64,000 bases of DNA from Prevotella sp. P3-122 (GTDB lineage Bacteria > Bacteroidota > Bacteroidia > Bacteroidales > Bacteroidaceae). A program made the position numbers and the translations under genes. The stretch is from NCBI RefSeq assembly GCF_002251365.1, contig NZ_NPJH01000049.1:1-64000 (forward strand). Reading direction: 5' to 3'. Under the pieces are notes generated by a model. It was not told the origin of the DNA, did not search any database, and was given only the letters and a program-made list of their open reading frames with translations. Below are positions 26,320 through 36,693 of this stretch, in pieces. How positions within the stretch are numbered: the first letter of the stretch is position 1; every line of letters starts with the position of its first letter.

Positions 26320-28152
26320 TCATATCAGGGACGGAATTGTCCTGCCACGCATCTTAAAAGTCATTCTGACAACATACTCTCCATGTTCTGCAGACGTTGT
26401 CAGCTCTGCCCCTATGGTGTGTGCGCGCTTGCGCATCGTCTCAACACCAATGCCCGTTAGGGATTGCTTACCGGATGGTGCATCGGCTATTCTGTTGACA
26501 ACAGAGACTGTGACCACACCGCAGTCACATGCGAGCGACACCTTGACTGAAGGTACGTCGCCACCATATCTGACAGCGTTGCCTACGGCTTCCTGGATGA
26601 TACGGTAAGCCTCGTATGCCACCTGTTGGGGTAGGGCACGCCAGTCGCATGCCTCGTCGGCAGACAGTTCTATACTGCACCTGTCATCACTGGCTACCAT
26701 CGCGACATACGACCTTACGGCATCAACAAGCGTGACATCAACAAACCGCGGAGGCATGAGGGCATGGGAAAGATGACGTGCGTCCTTCAGTATGTTCCCG
26801 AGAAGTTCTACACCCCGCTTGCTGTCTGTGGATAGCAACATAGTTGCAGCAAAGATGTCGTTGCAGACTCCGTCGTGCAGCTCACGGGCTATGCGCTCAC
26901 GCTCGTTCTCCAGTCCCTGTATGTAGGTACGCCTCTCCTGCAATTCGGCCTTCTGAGCAGACATCTTCCTACGATAGAGCAGGATGCAGACCATGGCGAC
27001 AAGGAGCATCACCATGGCTACAAGGCCGATTATCAGTTTGTCGGTCTCTGCCTTCTCACGCTTCATCTGCTCAAGAGCCACTTCCTTCTCCAGGGTCTTA
27101 TATTTCATGCTGAACTCGCTCAGGCTCCTGTCTATGTCGCTCTGCTTGACAGAGTCGAGCATGGCATATGCCCCGCACATAAGGTCGAAGGCTTCTGCCT
27201 TGCGTCCCATGGCAGCCAGACATCTCGCCTTCTCGCTCATCAGCCTCTCCGCAGGCATCAGGTGGCTGGTTGCTGAAAGGCTGTCGAGCAAGGACAGCTG
27301 ATCCTTGTACCGGCCTTCCTTGCCGAGCATATAGGCCTTGATCTCCAGTATTCCGAGTGTGCCTGCACTAAGAGAGCTGATGTCACGGATGGCCTTTTCT
27401 GCATATGGCATGAACTGTCGCAAGGCGTTCACATCGTCAAGCACGGCATACGATTTGAGCATGACGGAGAGATACTTCAACGTCAAAGGATTGTAGTCTT
27501 CTCTGATGACATCATTCCATAGCGGCAACATCACATCGAGAGCCTTTCTGTATTGCTTCTGCCTGAGATATACGCCACCGATGTTTGCCCTTGCCGACAG
27601 TCGCTCTATGGTGTCGTTGGTGGCAACAGCCGCTTGCTCTGCCTTACGGGCATACTCGAGAGCCTCAGCGAAATGGTTGTACTCACTATACAACACCGAG
27701 ATGCAGTTGTTGAGGTATATCTCATATTCTGCATTGTGTTCTCTAACAGCCATCTCTAACCCCTTCTTGTATTCACAGACAGCAGAGTCGAGCTTTCCCT
27801 CACGCCGGTAAGCGATGCCCAACGTGCCATGCAGGTTCATTATGGCCTCGGTGTCACCAATCTTATCGGCAAGGCGCAATGCCTCAGTACCCGTTCTGAC
27901 AGCATCTGCCGTGCGCCCCATGTCTTGAAGGGCAACAGCCTTCTCACACATAAGCCAGCAACGGGTGGTGTCTGCGCCTCCTATGGCAAGCGCACTGTCA
28001 GCAAGCAGCAGGGCCGTCTGCTTATCGCCGCTGGAATTATAGTTCCAAACCTCTTCGAGCAAAGCGTATGCTTTGTCTGCTCCAGTATTCCTTTTCTCCC
28101 CGCCGCAAGAAATCAATAGTGCGAGGAAGAGGATGAGAAATATCCGTATCAT
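26320..28152 (-). CDS. TPR-containing sensor histidine kinase (HisKA_3)
   Basis: 610 aa. The N-terminus MIRIFLILFLALLISCGG contains a lipobox-like LISC (Cys16), so the sensor region may be a lipoprotein or simply signal-anchored. TPR repeats cover about 30-340. One transmembrane helix is at about 373-394. A coiled coil leads to the NarX/DegS-type dimerisation domain with phosphoacceptor H426 (ERIARELHDGVCNDIFA) and a C-terminal HATPase_c (about 515-605). Its partner is the NarL-type regulator 12 bp downstream; the SDR gene lies 27 bp upstream in the same direction. Confidence 0.9.
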   Translation of the reverse strand: MIRIFLILFLALLISCGGEKRNTGADKAYALLEEVWNYNSSGDKQTALLLADSALAIGGADTTRCWLMCEKAVALQDMGRTADAVRTGTEALRLADKIGDTEAIMNLHGTLGIAYRREGKLDSAVCEYKKGLEMAVREHNAEYEIYLNNCISVLYSEYNHFAEALEYARKAEQAAVATNDTIERLSARANIGGVYLRQKQYRKALDVMLPLWNDVIREDYNPLTLKYLSVMLKSYAVLDDVNALRQFMPYAEKAIRDISSLSAGTLGILEIKAYMLGKEGRYKDQLSLLDSLSATSHLMPAERLMSEKARCLAAMGRKAEAFDLMCGAYAMLDSVKQSDIDRSLSEFSMKYKTLEKEVALEQMKREKAETDKLIIGLVAMVMLLVAMVCILLYRRKMSAQKAELQERRTYIQGLENERERIARELHDGVCNDIFAATMLLSTDSKRGVELLGNILKDARHLSHALMPPRFVDVTLVDAVRSYVAMVASDDRCSIELSADEACDWRALPQQVAYEAYRIIQEAVGNAVRYGGDVPSVKVSLACDCGVVTVSVVNRIADAPSGKQSLTGIGVETMRKRAHTIGAELTTSAEHGEYVVRMTFKMRGRTIPSLI

Positions 28153-28179
28153 GTATGTGTCTTTATGTTTTTCAAAACA

Positions 28180-28926
28180 TCACCTTACTTTCATTCTCAC
28201 CCATAGGCAACGGGGAATGAGTTGCCAGAAGAAGACGAGAAGACGATAAAGCCAATTGACTGTTATCACGGAGCGTTTGCGCTCTACCGCTCTGACTATG
28301 CAGGCAGCCACCTCTGCGGCATCGAGCTGCATGGGGAAACGGCTGCCTTCTATCAGGGGTGTCTTGACAAAGCCGGGCCTGATGTCCGTGATGTGTATGT
28401 TGCGTATGCCCTTGATGGCGGTCAGCTGGCAGAGGCTCTCAAGATAATGACTTGTGAAGCGTTTCGATGCGGAATAGGCGGGTGCGGCACCAAGCCCTTT
28501 TGTACGTGCTATTGAGCTTATTACAGCTATTTGGCCATCTGTCTCAGGATGCGTCTCGAAATATCTGAAAGCCTCTCCCACCAACCGGGCCATACCGAGA
28601 CAGTTGGTGCTTATGGTGCTAAGTTCCCGCTCCGCATCGAGCTGCGTATTCTGATATCCTATTCCCGAGCTGTGGAAATAGAGGCTTATGCCGCCCATCT
28701 TGTCAATAAGTCTGCGCAGAGACTCCGCGGCATGCGGAGCCGTGACATCTATCACCTCATAGGCCACTATACCATCCGTTTTTGCGGTCATGGCAGCCAG
28801 TATGCTCTCTCTTCTGCCTGCCACGGCCACTCTCCATCCATGCTGAGCCAGCACCTTGGCCACCTCGTAGCCTATGCCAGAGGTGGCGCCCATGACTATT
28901 GCCGACTTGTTGTTTCCCAAATCCAT
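28180..28926 (-). CDS. SDR-family NAD(P)-dependent oxidoreductase
   Basis: 248 aa classical short-chain dehydrogenase. Nucleotide-binding GATSGIGYEVAK at 13-24, AGRRE after beta-2, catalytic Ser in VISSIART and YSASK (catalytic Tyr/Lys) near 155-159. Substrate unknown; a hydrophobic C-terminal segment (WLYRLLVFFWQLIPRCLW) suggests membrane association. First gene of the leftward run SDR-kinase-regulator. Its first 42 bp and full promoter are duplicated at 41274-41391. Confidence 0.88.
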   Translation of the reverse strand: MDLGNNKSAIVMGATSGIGYEVAKVLAQHGWRVAVAGRRESILAAMTAKTDGIVAYEVIDVTAPHAAESLRRLIDKMGGISLYFHSSGIGYQNTQLDAERELSTISTNCLGMARLVGEAFRYFETHPETDGQIAVISSIARTKGLGAAPAYSASKRFTSHYLESLCQLTAIKGIRNIHITDIRPGFVKTPLIEGSRFPMQLDAAEVAACIVRAVERKRSVITVNWLYRLLVFFWQLIPRCLWVRMKVR

Positions 28927-29002
28927 CTGTCAAAAGTTTCTGTCGTGGCAAAGATACACATTTTTTCGTGTTCCTGCAAAAGAAACTATGATACATCTTA
29001 TT
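28885..29002. repeat. 118-bp direct repeat, left copy (island boundary)
   Basis: Identical at 116 of 118 positions to 41274-41391, same orientation. It contains the SDR 5' end and promoter. The 12.3 kb between the copies is the SusCD/HTCS island. Confidence 0.9.
28949..28981 (-). promoter_or_regulatory. Promoter of the SDR operon
   Basis: TATCTTTG (28949-28956) and TTTTG (28977-28981) on the minus strand with 20-bp spacing, a near-ideal Bacteroidetes promoter, 22 bp before the SDR ATG. A perfect second copy lies at 41338-41370. Confidence 0.75.
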
Positions 29003-29007
29003 ATAAT

Positions 29008-29270
29008 ACCGTGAGTTCGACGAATATACTTTAGAATAAAGTAAGCTGTCTGTCATTTGAAATATCAACGGTCTGTACTCGTATGGATGGTTTCTTTGGG
29101 AAGTAGCAGTATGCAGCTATACCTCCCAGAAGGTTGACTACAAAATTGTCAAAACTTCTATGTCTGGAATGCTCAACTTGAGCAATGTTCTTCAGTTCGT
29201 CATTCACTGTCTCTATTATAGCCCTCTTCCTGAGAAGCAGTTTGTCGGATACGGACATCAATGCTCCCTT
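29008..29270 (-). mobile_element. IS982-type transposase 3' remnant
   Basis: The last about 80 codons of a transposase in the leftward frame ending at 29031: [53 protein letters not shown], which I recognise as the IS982-family C-terminus. The 5' part is missing and the fragment abuts the NigD-like stop codon. The outer end near 29008 (ACCGTGAGTTCGACGAAT) could be the element's terminal repeat. It lies 5 bp inside the left 118-bp repeat. Confidence 0.75.
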
Positions 29271-29274
29271 CATG

Positions 29275-29970
29275 TTAGTCCTTCCGGGGGATATACTTGA
29301 AGGCGACGGTCTTGAGTTTGCCACTATAGGATTCGTACTGCAAGGTGATGGTGATGAGTTCATCGCTCTCGTTGAAGGCCTCGGGCAGACGGAACCCCAC
29401 GAGTCCGTCGGCAACAATCTTGCCCTCGTCGCCCATGTTGTCGTGATAGAGCTGCAGCAGATAGGGCCGGTTGGCATCCGTACGATGGACGAGATTGATG
29501 GTATGGGCTTTTTTCAGGTCTCCCCAATAGCCGCGAAAGCGGAGGTTTATATAGCCGTCTTCGGCCACGGTCTCCCAGCTGTTCACCACCTCGATAGGCT
29601 CGTCGCCATAGGTTTCTTTGTTGGCCTCTTCTCCCAGATCTCGGGCCACAGGCTTGGTGAGGATGCTGTCCATCCAAAGCACCTTCACACGGGTCAGCTC
29701 TCCCTCAGTCTGCTGCCCATCAGCAGCCGTGAAGCCAATGAGGGCTCGCTTCTCTTTGGTGCCGAAGGGTGAGGTGACCATGTTGGAGGCCATGATCTGT
29801 ACGGAGTCGTTGAGCTGCATCACGAAGGAGCTGTTGTCTGCATTGGGTTTCACGGTCACCACTGCATAGGTGGTGGGTACATAGTCATCGTTGTCGTCAT
29901 CGCACGACTGGAGTGAGAAACTGGTCATCGCCAGAAGGGCGACAGTCATCAGTGCAAAAATCTTTTTCAT
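29275..29970 (-). CDS. NigD-like lipoprotein
   Basis: 231 aa. Lipoprotein signal ending SLQSC followed by Asp-rich DDDNDD (surface-export-like sequence after the Cys). The rest resembles NigD-like proteins of Bacteroidetes: an N-terminal OB-like part ([21 protein letters not shown]) and a C-terminal beta-rich part ([21 protein letters not shown]). NigD was named from the nigrescin bacteriocin locus of Prevotella; the function of most homologues is unknown. Divergent from susC. Confidence 0.82.
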   Translation of the reverse strand: MKKIFALMTVALLAMTSFSLQSCDDDNDDYVPTTYAVVTVKPNADNSSFVMQLNDSVQIMASNMVTSPFGTKEKRALIGFTAADGQQTEGELTRVKVLWMDSILTKPVARDLGEEANKETYGDEPIEVVNSWETVAEDGYINLRFRGYWGDLKKAHTINLVHRTDANRPYLLQLYHDNMGDEGKIVADGLVGFRLPEAFNESDELITITLQYESYSGKLKTVAFKYIPRKD

Positions 29971-30017
29971 TGTTCGTTGTTCTGATTAAAATAATTTGGT
30001 TTCACCCTTACAAACAA

Positions 30018-30025
30018 CAAAGATA
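30018..30025 (-). promoter_or_regulatory. -7 box for the NigD-like gene
   Basis: TATCTTTG on the minus strand, 48 bp before the ATG, in the 334-bp divergent intergenic region. Confidence 0.5.
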
Positions 30026-30235
30026 GCAAATCTTGCACATACAACCCGTTAAAAAAAGAAAAAACATATCACAAACTGCCTTTTCATGCCTCGCCCACCC
30101 ATTTATTCATACCAGCCCATCGTATGACAACATTTTCTTATTATTCATACGAAAAAACTGGCAACGAAAGACGGATATACGAATTTTTACCCCATTGATA
30201 CGAATTTTGCACCTCTTCTTCTCACAAAAAAGCAC

Positions 30236-30243
30236 TATTTTTG
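30236..30243 (+). promoter_or_regulatory. -7 box for susC
   Basis: TATTTTTG, 62 bp before the susC ATG. Confidence 0.5.
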
Positions 30244-30304
30244 CATCGTCAAACTTGACACTAACTAATTATATCAATAACTAACCTAATTTAGAGGACG
30301 AAAA

Positions 30305-33300
30305 ATGAAAGAATTCTATCAACTACGAACAAAGCAGATTGTGCTTTCGTCGTTCGCCGCTTCTCTGATGGGATGGACTTGTCCAGTAATGGCTAATGCT
30401 GCCTATGCGGATGGCATAACCATGACCCAACAGAATGGTATTGTGAAGGGTGTCGTGAAAGATGCCAAAGGAGAACCAATCATTGGCGCCACCATCAAAG
30501 TGAAAAACGCTACTAACGCAACCGTGACCGACCTCAACGGCAACTTCACGCTCAGCAACGTCAGCCACGGCACATTACTCATTTCCTATGTGGGCTACCT
30601 TAATAAAGAGGTGGAATTCCGTAGCGGACAAACACTCAACATCACACTGGCCGAAGATACCAAAGCACTGGAAGAGGTGGTGGTGGTAGGTTACGGCACA
30701 CAGAAGAAAGCCAACCTCACCGGATCGGTGGCTGCCGTCAACTTCAACGACGTGGCTAATATTCCGGTAGCCAATACATCGACCATGCTCCAAGGGCGGT
30801 TACCTGGCGTTGTATTGCAGACCAATGGTGCTCAGGCCGGACATGACGACCCGGAAATCCGTGTGCGTGGTGTAGGCACTCTCGGAAGCGGCTCGAAAAA
30901 CAACCCGATGGTGCTCATCGATGGTATCGAGAGTAGTATCTCACAGATGTCGGAACTTGCCGCCGATGATATCGAGAGTGTATCCGTACTGAAGGATGCC
31001 GCATCGGCTGCCATCTATGGTGTGCGTGCTGCCAATGGTGTCATCCTGGTCACTACCAAGCGTGGAGCTGACCAGAAACCCTCCATCACTTATTCCGGAA
31101 GCGTCGCCATCCAAGAAGCTACCGTTCTGCCCGACTTCGTCAACTCATACGAGTGGGCCAAGATGTACAACGAATGCCAACCCGGCAAGGCTTATACTGA
31201 CGACATGCTGCAGATAATCAAGGACGGCAGCGACCCTGACCATTTTGCCAACACCAACTGGGCCAAAGAGATGTTCCGCACTGCCATCATGCACCAGCAT
31301 CATCTCTCGGTGAGTGGTGGCAATCAGACTACCCGATACATGATTTCCGCCCAGTTTATGGACCAAGACGGCATCCTGAAGAATACCGGAAACAGACGAT
31401 ATAACTTCCGCTCCAACATCGATACCAAACTGGGAATCGTGAAACTTGGACTGAATCTTGCCGGCAGCCGACAGGATGTGGAAGAGCCCGTAACCAGCGT
31501 CACTGGCGAAGGTCTGATGCGCTACCTCACCTGGTTCACACGCCCCACAGTACCCGTGACTTATGCCAACGGATATTACGGATGCGTGGACGGAAACAGC
31601 AATATCGGTGCCTCGGTGTTCAAAAACCCCATTGAGGATTTGAATTACGGACGCAAGACCAACCAGCACCACCGCTTCGATGGCAAGGTGTTTGCAGAGG
31701 TGGACATCATCAAGGGACTTACCTTCCGCAGTAGCCTTGCCTACAAGTATTATAATAATGAGGTGTCGACCTACAGCCCCCGCTCTGCTGCCAAATATAA
31801 CGCTGAAGGCGAGATTCTTAACCCCGCAGGCACACAACACCCTCGCAGACTACAGTTGGATCGAGAAGAGTTACATCAACGAGAATATCCTCACCTATAA
31901 CAACAAGTGGGGCGAGCACAATCTGAGCGTACTCGTTGGTCACTCTATCCAGGAAAACAGATGGGACATGACAAATATCAGCAAACAAGGTTTCCCAACT
32001 GACAATATTTACGAAATGGACGGCGGATCGCAAAACGACCAAGTGTCTGGTTCGGCTGAGGAGACCCGCCTACAGTCCTTCTTCGGACGCATCAACTACA
32101 ACTATGGAGACCGCTATATGGCTGAGTTCAACATCCGTCGTGACGGCAGTTCCCGTCTGCCCAGCTCAAACCGTTATGCCACCTTCCCCTCCTTCTCGGC
32201 AGCATGGATCATCTCCAATGAGGCCTTTATGCAGAACATCAAGTGGCTCAGTTCCCTGAAACTGCGCGGCAGTTGGGGTAAGTTGGGAAACCAGGAAATA
32301 GGCAACTATGCATACACCGAAACACTCTCTGCACAAGGTAGTTACTTCTTTGGTGACAACAAGTATATCGGAATGAAAACATCAAAGATTGCCAACGGGA
32401 ACATCAAGTGGGAGACAACTACCATCACCGACTTCGGATTTGATGCCTCCTTCTGGGGCGGACGTATCTCTGTGGTGTTCGACTGGTATAACAAGGAGAC
32501 CAGCGACATCCTCCTGCAACTGCCCATGCCCAGCATCTTCCTCGGATCACTTGCCGCTCCTTACCAGAATGCAGGCAAGGTGAGAAACCGCGGTTGGGAA
32601 CTGGCCGGCAACTACCAAGACCGACAGGGCGACTGGCAATGGCAGGCCGGATTCTCGCTGGCTGGTGTGAGCAACAAGATTATAGACATGAACGGACAGG
32701 AGAGCATCAGCGGATCGACCATCAACAGGGAAGGCTATGCCATCGGCTCCTACTATGCCCTGAAAGCTATAGGCCTCTACCGCACGGAGGACGACCTGAA
32801 ACGCACCAACTCAGAGGGGAAGATCATCACACAGAACGGACAGGCTCCCGTACTCGGCGACATCATGTATGAGGACTTCAACGATGACGGCAACATCAAC
32901 GACGAAGACCGCCAGATTATCGGTAACCCCTTCCCAAAACTGCAATATTCATTCACCCTCGGCGCTTCTTGGAAAGACTTCGACCTGACCACTTTCTGGC
33001 AGGGTGTATCTGGACTTGACCGCTTCAACTGGGATGAGACCACCATCTCTAACGGTGGTAACAAGACCAGCCGCTGGCTCGACCGCTACTCGGCAACCAA
33101 CACCAATGCCTCTATGCCCCGCATGGGTGGCGAATATAACAATACCTACTCTTCATTCTGGCTCACCTCGGGAGACTACCTGCGTCTGAAGAGTCTGGAA
33201 CTGGGCTACACCTTCCGCAACAATGCCACACTGGCCAAAATCGGCGTTCAGAGCCTGCGACTCTATCTGGCAGGATCTAACCTGCTCACCTTCACCTCAC

Positions 33301-33398
33301 TCGATGATTACGACCCAGAGAAGAGCGGGACAGACACCCGAAACGATGTTCACCCGAACATCCGTTCCTACTCATTCGGTATCAATGTCAAATTCTAA
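30305..33398 (+). pseudogene. SusC-family TonB-dependent transporter, split by a frameshift
   Basis: Two overlapping frames (30305-31900 and 31680-33398) together give about 1030 aa, normal SusC length. The first holds a signal region, the carboxypeptidase-like domain (GVVKDAKGEPIIGATIKVKN, about 50-130), the TonB/plug part (EEVVVVGYGTQKKANLTGSV, IRVRGVGTL, DPMVLIDG-like) and the start of the barrel. Near 31818-31860 the frame moves by +1, consistent with one extra base: NPAGT continues as HNTLADYSWIEKSY in the other frame. The barrel is otherwise intact to SYSFGINVKF. Recent inactivation or a sequencing error are both possible. Pairs with susD 21 bp downstream. Confidence 0.9.
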
Positions 33399-33419
33399 CT
33401 ATTAACATCTTATACGATT

Positions 33420-35006
33420 ATGAAACTATCCAACAAATATATCGGTATATTTCTCCTGTCAGGAGCCATGACCATGAGCAGTTGCTCCGACAGTTGGCTT
33501 CAGGAAGATTCACTCACAGAATCGTCTTCCGCTACATTCTGGCAGACTGCTGATGACGCCATGATGGGACTCGTGGCCTGCTATGACGGTCTGCAGACTG
33601 AACAACTCTACAACGGCGGACCTTGGAACATGGGTCCCATCAACTTCGACTGCATGTCGGACAATGGCGGACACTTTAACTGGAGCGGCTGGATGGAAGG
33701 CTATGACATCGCCAACGGTACCCACAACGCCTCATCGTGGGCGGTAGGCTCTTTCTGGAGCGACAACTACGAAGTCATCAAACGCTGCAACCTGCTGATC
33801 GCCAACATCGACCGCGTAAACATGAGCGATGCCATGAGAGCCCAATACAAAGCCGAGGCACTCACACTCAGAGCGCTCATGTACATCAATCTCACCATGA
33901 CCTACAACGACGTACCTTATATCACCGAACCGCTCACTCTCGACAAGGCAGAGATGGGCAGCACCAAACGAGCCGACATCGTGGCCAGCGAGATGGAACT
34001 GCTGAAAGGATGTGTCAACGATCTGCCAGTCAAGGCTGACCTCGGCCGCGTCACCCGCGGAGCCTGTTATGCCGTGCTCGGACGAATGGCTCTTTACAAT
34101 GAGAAATGGGACGAGGCCATCGCTGCCTACAAAGCCATTCTTGAACTGGGCTACTCGCTCGAAGGCGACTATGCCCGGCTGTTTACCCAGGCTGGACAGA
34201 CCTCACCTGAGATTGTTTTCTCCGTTCGTTTTGAAGGTCCGGGACTAAGCGAGGGTGCCTGTTTCAACGCTCATTGGAACACTCCTCTGGAGGCCATGAA
34301 CGGTACGCTCAATTTGGCCGATGAATACTATAACCTCGATGGATCCAAACCTGCCGACAAGAACTATGGCGTAATGAACGACGGAAAACTCGACCTCTGG
34401 CAGCCCAATGCCGACCACTGGACGGGTCGCGATCCTCGTCTCTATGCCACCCTCTTCGTACCAGGCATGACCTGGAACGGCAAAGGAGGTTCCACTGCCT
34501 GGTATGGCGGAGCCGCCGCCTCGATGTCGACGGTCTATGTGATGAAATACTTCGACCCCTCTGATACCGGCAACTCCTGGGATAATGGTCAGGACTTCTA
34601 CGTAGTGCGCTATGCCGAGGTGCTGCTGTCACTCGCTGAGGCTCTTGTAGAGAAGGGCGGATATACAGAGAGCGAAGTGCTCGGGCTGGTCGACATGGTG
34701 CGTACGCGTGCCGGCATGCCTCGTGTAGAGGATGTGGAGGGAAGCGGTCTCTCCCAGTCCAGCCTGATGGACATCATCCGGCATGAACGTCGCGTGGAAC
34801 TCGCCTTCGAGGGTCTGCGTCTGTTCGACCTCTACCGCTGGCGCATTCTCGACAAGGCCGTACAAGCCATTGAAAACGAACGCACCACCTATGGTCTGGC
34901 CTACGAGAAACGTATCTTCAACGGTGAGCGCGACTATGTATGGCCTATCCCGCTGGGCGAGCTTGACAGCAACAAGAAATTGGAGCAGAACGCACTTTGG
35001 AAATAA
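33420..35006 (+). CDS. SusD/RagB-family glycan-binding lipoprotein
   Basis: 528 aa surface lipoprotein that caps the SusC pore and binds glycan. Lipoprotein signal MKLSNKYIGIFLLSGAMTMSSC (Cys22). The TPR-like helical scaffold shows RCNLLIANID, YKAEALTLRALMYINLTMTYNDVPYITEPL and a C-terminal block with IRHERRVELAFEGLRLFDLYRWRIL typical of SusD. The substrate cannot be read from sequence. Same operon as susC. Confidence 0.94.
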   Translation: MKLSNKYIGIFLLSGAMTMSSCSDSWLQEDSLTESSSATFWQTADDAMMGLVACYDGLQTEQLYNGGPWNMGPINFDCMSDNGGHFNWSGWMEGYDIANGTHNASSWAVGSFWSDNYEVIKRCNLLIANIDRVNMSDAMRAQYKAEALTLRALMYINLTMTYNDVPYITEPLTLDKAEMGSTKRADIVASEMELLKGCVNDLPVKADLGRVTRGACYAVLGRMALYNEKWDEAIAAYKAILELGYSLEGDYARLFTQAGQTSPEIVFSVRFEGPGLSEGACFNAHWNTPLEAMNGTLNLADEYYNLDGSKPADKNYGVMNDGKLDLWQPNADHWTGRDPRLYATLFVPGMTWNGKGGSTAWYGGAAASMSTVYVMKYFDPSDTGNSWDNGQDFYVVRYAEVLLSLAEALVEKGGYTESEVLGLVDMVRTRAGMPRVEDVEGSGLSQSSLMDIIRHERRVELAFEGLRLFDLYRWRILDKAVQAIENERTTYGLAYEKRIFNGERDYVWPIPLGELDSNKKLEQNALWK

Positions 35007-35059
35007 GCGACCAGTTGGGAACAATCAAGAGCATAGAAAGTTTTGAAATACCTGATGAG

Positions 35060-36619
35060 ATGAAAAAATCCAATTTAATCATCATCACCTTATTCATTGC
35101 ATCTTGTTCGCAGGCTCACGATGACAAGCTGTCGCCGGGGCCTGCGAACCCAGAGCAGGCTACGGCCCAACAGGCTGTTACCTATTATATAGACGCTCAG
35201 ACAGGTAACGACAACAACAACGGAACATCCGATAAGACCCCCTGGCAGTCACTTGCACGAGCCAACCAACTGACACTGAAGGCCGGCGACCGGCTGCTGT
35301 TCAAGCGTGGATCCACCTTTCACGGGGTACTGGAAATATGTGGCCATGGCCAGAGCGGCAAACCGATAGAGGTGGGTGCCTATGGCAAGGGCGAAAGACC
35401 GAAGATTGTAGGCTACGACGAGTCGGATTATGCCGTGCGAATTCTCAACTCTGAGTATCTCACACTCCGCGACCTGGAGATTGTGAATACGGGCAAGGAA
35501 CGCAAAGCCCGACGCACGGGACTGATGGTGGCCTGCTCCGACTACGGTCTCTCACGCTGCATCACCATCGACGGTCTGTTTATCCATGATGTCAACGGAT
35601 CGCTCGTCAAAGAAGAGGGAGGAGGGTCGGCTCTGTTCATCGTCAACCGAGGCAAGACCATCGCCTCACGCTTCGACAGTCTTACCATCTCCAACTGCCA
35701 CATCAAGGACTGCGCCCGCAACGCCATGATTTGGAGCGGCTACTACAACCGCCACGACTGGTTGCCAAACACGCACGTGGTTGTGAGGGGCAATCTGATT
35801 GAGGGTGTACCAGGAGACGGTATCGTGCCGATAGGCTGCGACGGAACGCTCATCGAGTATAACGTCATGCGCAACTGTCCCGACATGCTGCCCATGACCG
35901 AGGCAGCTGCCGGCATCTGGCCATGGAGCTGTGACAATACAATCATCCAGTTCAACGAAGTCTCTGACCACAAGGCTCCATGGGATGCCCAAGGATACGA
36001 CTGCGACTACAACTGCCGCAATACGCTCATCCAGTACAACTACAGCCACGACAACTATGGCGGTATGGTGCTCATATGCGACTCAGGCAACGAACGCAAC
36101 TACTCCATCGGCAACCAGGGAAGCCGCGTACGCTATAACATAAGCATCGGCGACGGCATGCGGTCCAAGGAGACCCGGCAGGGTATGTTCTCGCCCAATA
36201 TCCATATAGCAGGACGAGTGGAAGACACCCAGGTAGACCACAACATCATCCACTCCAACCCCAAGACAGTAGGGAATGCCGACCGCACCATGGTTTGCAG
36301 TGACTCGTGGGACGGCTATGCTGACAACACATCGTTCACCGCCAACATCTTCTATACGGCCGAAACGAGCCGATTTGAAATGACCAGTTCCACGAATAAT
36401 CTCTTCAGCGGCAACTGGTATCTCGGCAACTATTCCTCACTGCCTGGGGATAAGGCAGGCCGCACGGTAAGTCATTACTATCAGCAACAGGTGATAGACA
36501 AGGATGCCAAAGGCTATGCCGGACTATTACAACTCATGGACCGCAAAAACATTTGCGGACAGGATTGCCATTTCGTCAACAAGGAGAAAATAGAACGATT
36601 CTTCTCCCTGATGGACTGA
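35060..36619 (+). CDS. Right-handed parallel beta-helix lipoprotein (candidate polysaccharide lyase/hydrolase)
   Basis: 519 aa from ATG 35060; the frame is open 21 codons upstream but overlaps susD, while this ATG starts MKKSNLIIITLFIASC, a lipoprotein signal (Cys16). After YYIDAQTGNDNNNGTSDKTPWQSLARANQL the chain has beta-helix rungs with repeated NCHIKDC, RGNLIEGVPGDGI, EYNVMRNC, QFNEVSDHKAPWDAQG and QYNYSHDNYGG. Such proteins are often polysaccharide lyases or GHs of pectin/uronate-containing glycans. Family number not assigned. Third gene of the SusCD operon. Confidence 0.82.
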   Translation: MKKSNLIIITLFIASCSQAHDDKLSPGPANPEQATAQQAVTYYIDAQTGNDNNNGTSDKTPWQSLARANQLTLKAGDRLLFKRGSTFHGVLEICGHGQSGKPIEVGAYGKGERPKIVGYDESDYAVRILNSEYLTLRDLEIVNTGKERKARRTGLMVACSDYGLSRCITIDGLFIHDVNGSLVKEEGGGSALFIVNRGKTIASRFDSLTISNCHIKDCARNAMIWSGYYNRHDWLPNTHVVVRGNLIEGVPGDGIVPIGCDGTLIEYNVMRNCPDMLPMTEAAAGIWPWSCDNTIIQFNEVSDHKAPWDAQGYDCDYNCRNTLIQYNYSHDNYGGMVLICDSGNERNYSIGNQGSRVRYNISIGDGMRSKETRQGMFSPNIHIAGRVEDTQVDHNIIHSNPKTVGNADRTMVCSDSWDGYADNTSFTANIFYTAETSRFEMTSSTNNLFSGNWYLGNYSSLPGDKAGRTVSHYYQQQVIDKDAKGYAGLLQLMDRKNICGQDCHFVNKEKIERFFSLMD

Positions 36620-36693
36620 AAAATGATACAAAAGGACTGAAATGCAAAAAAAATGATTACCTTCGCATCGCCAAATGCCACTAACCACAGTAT

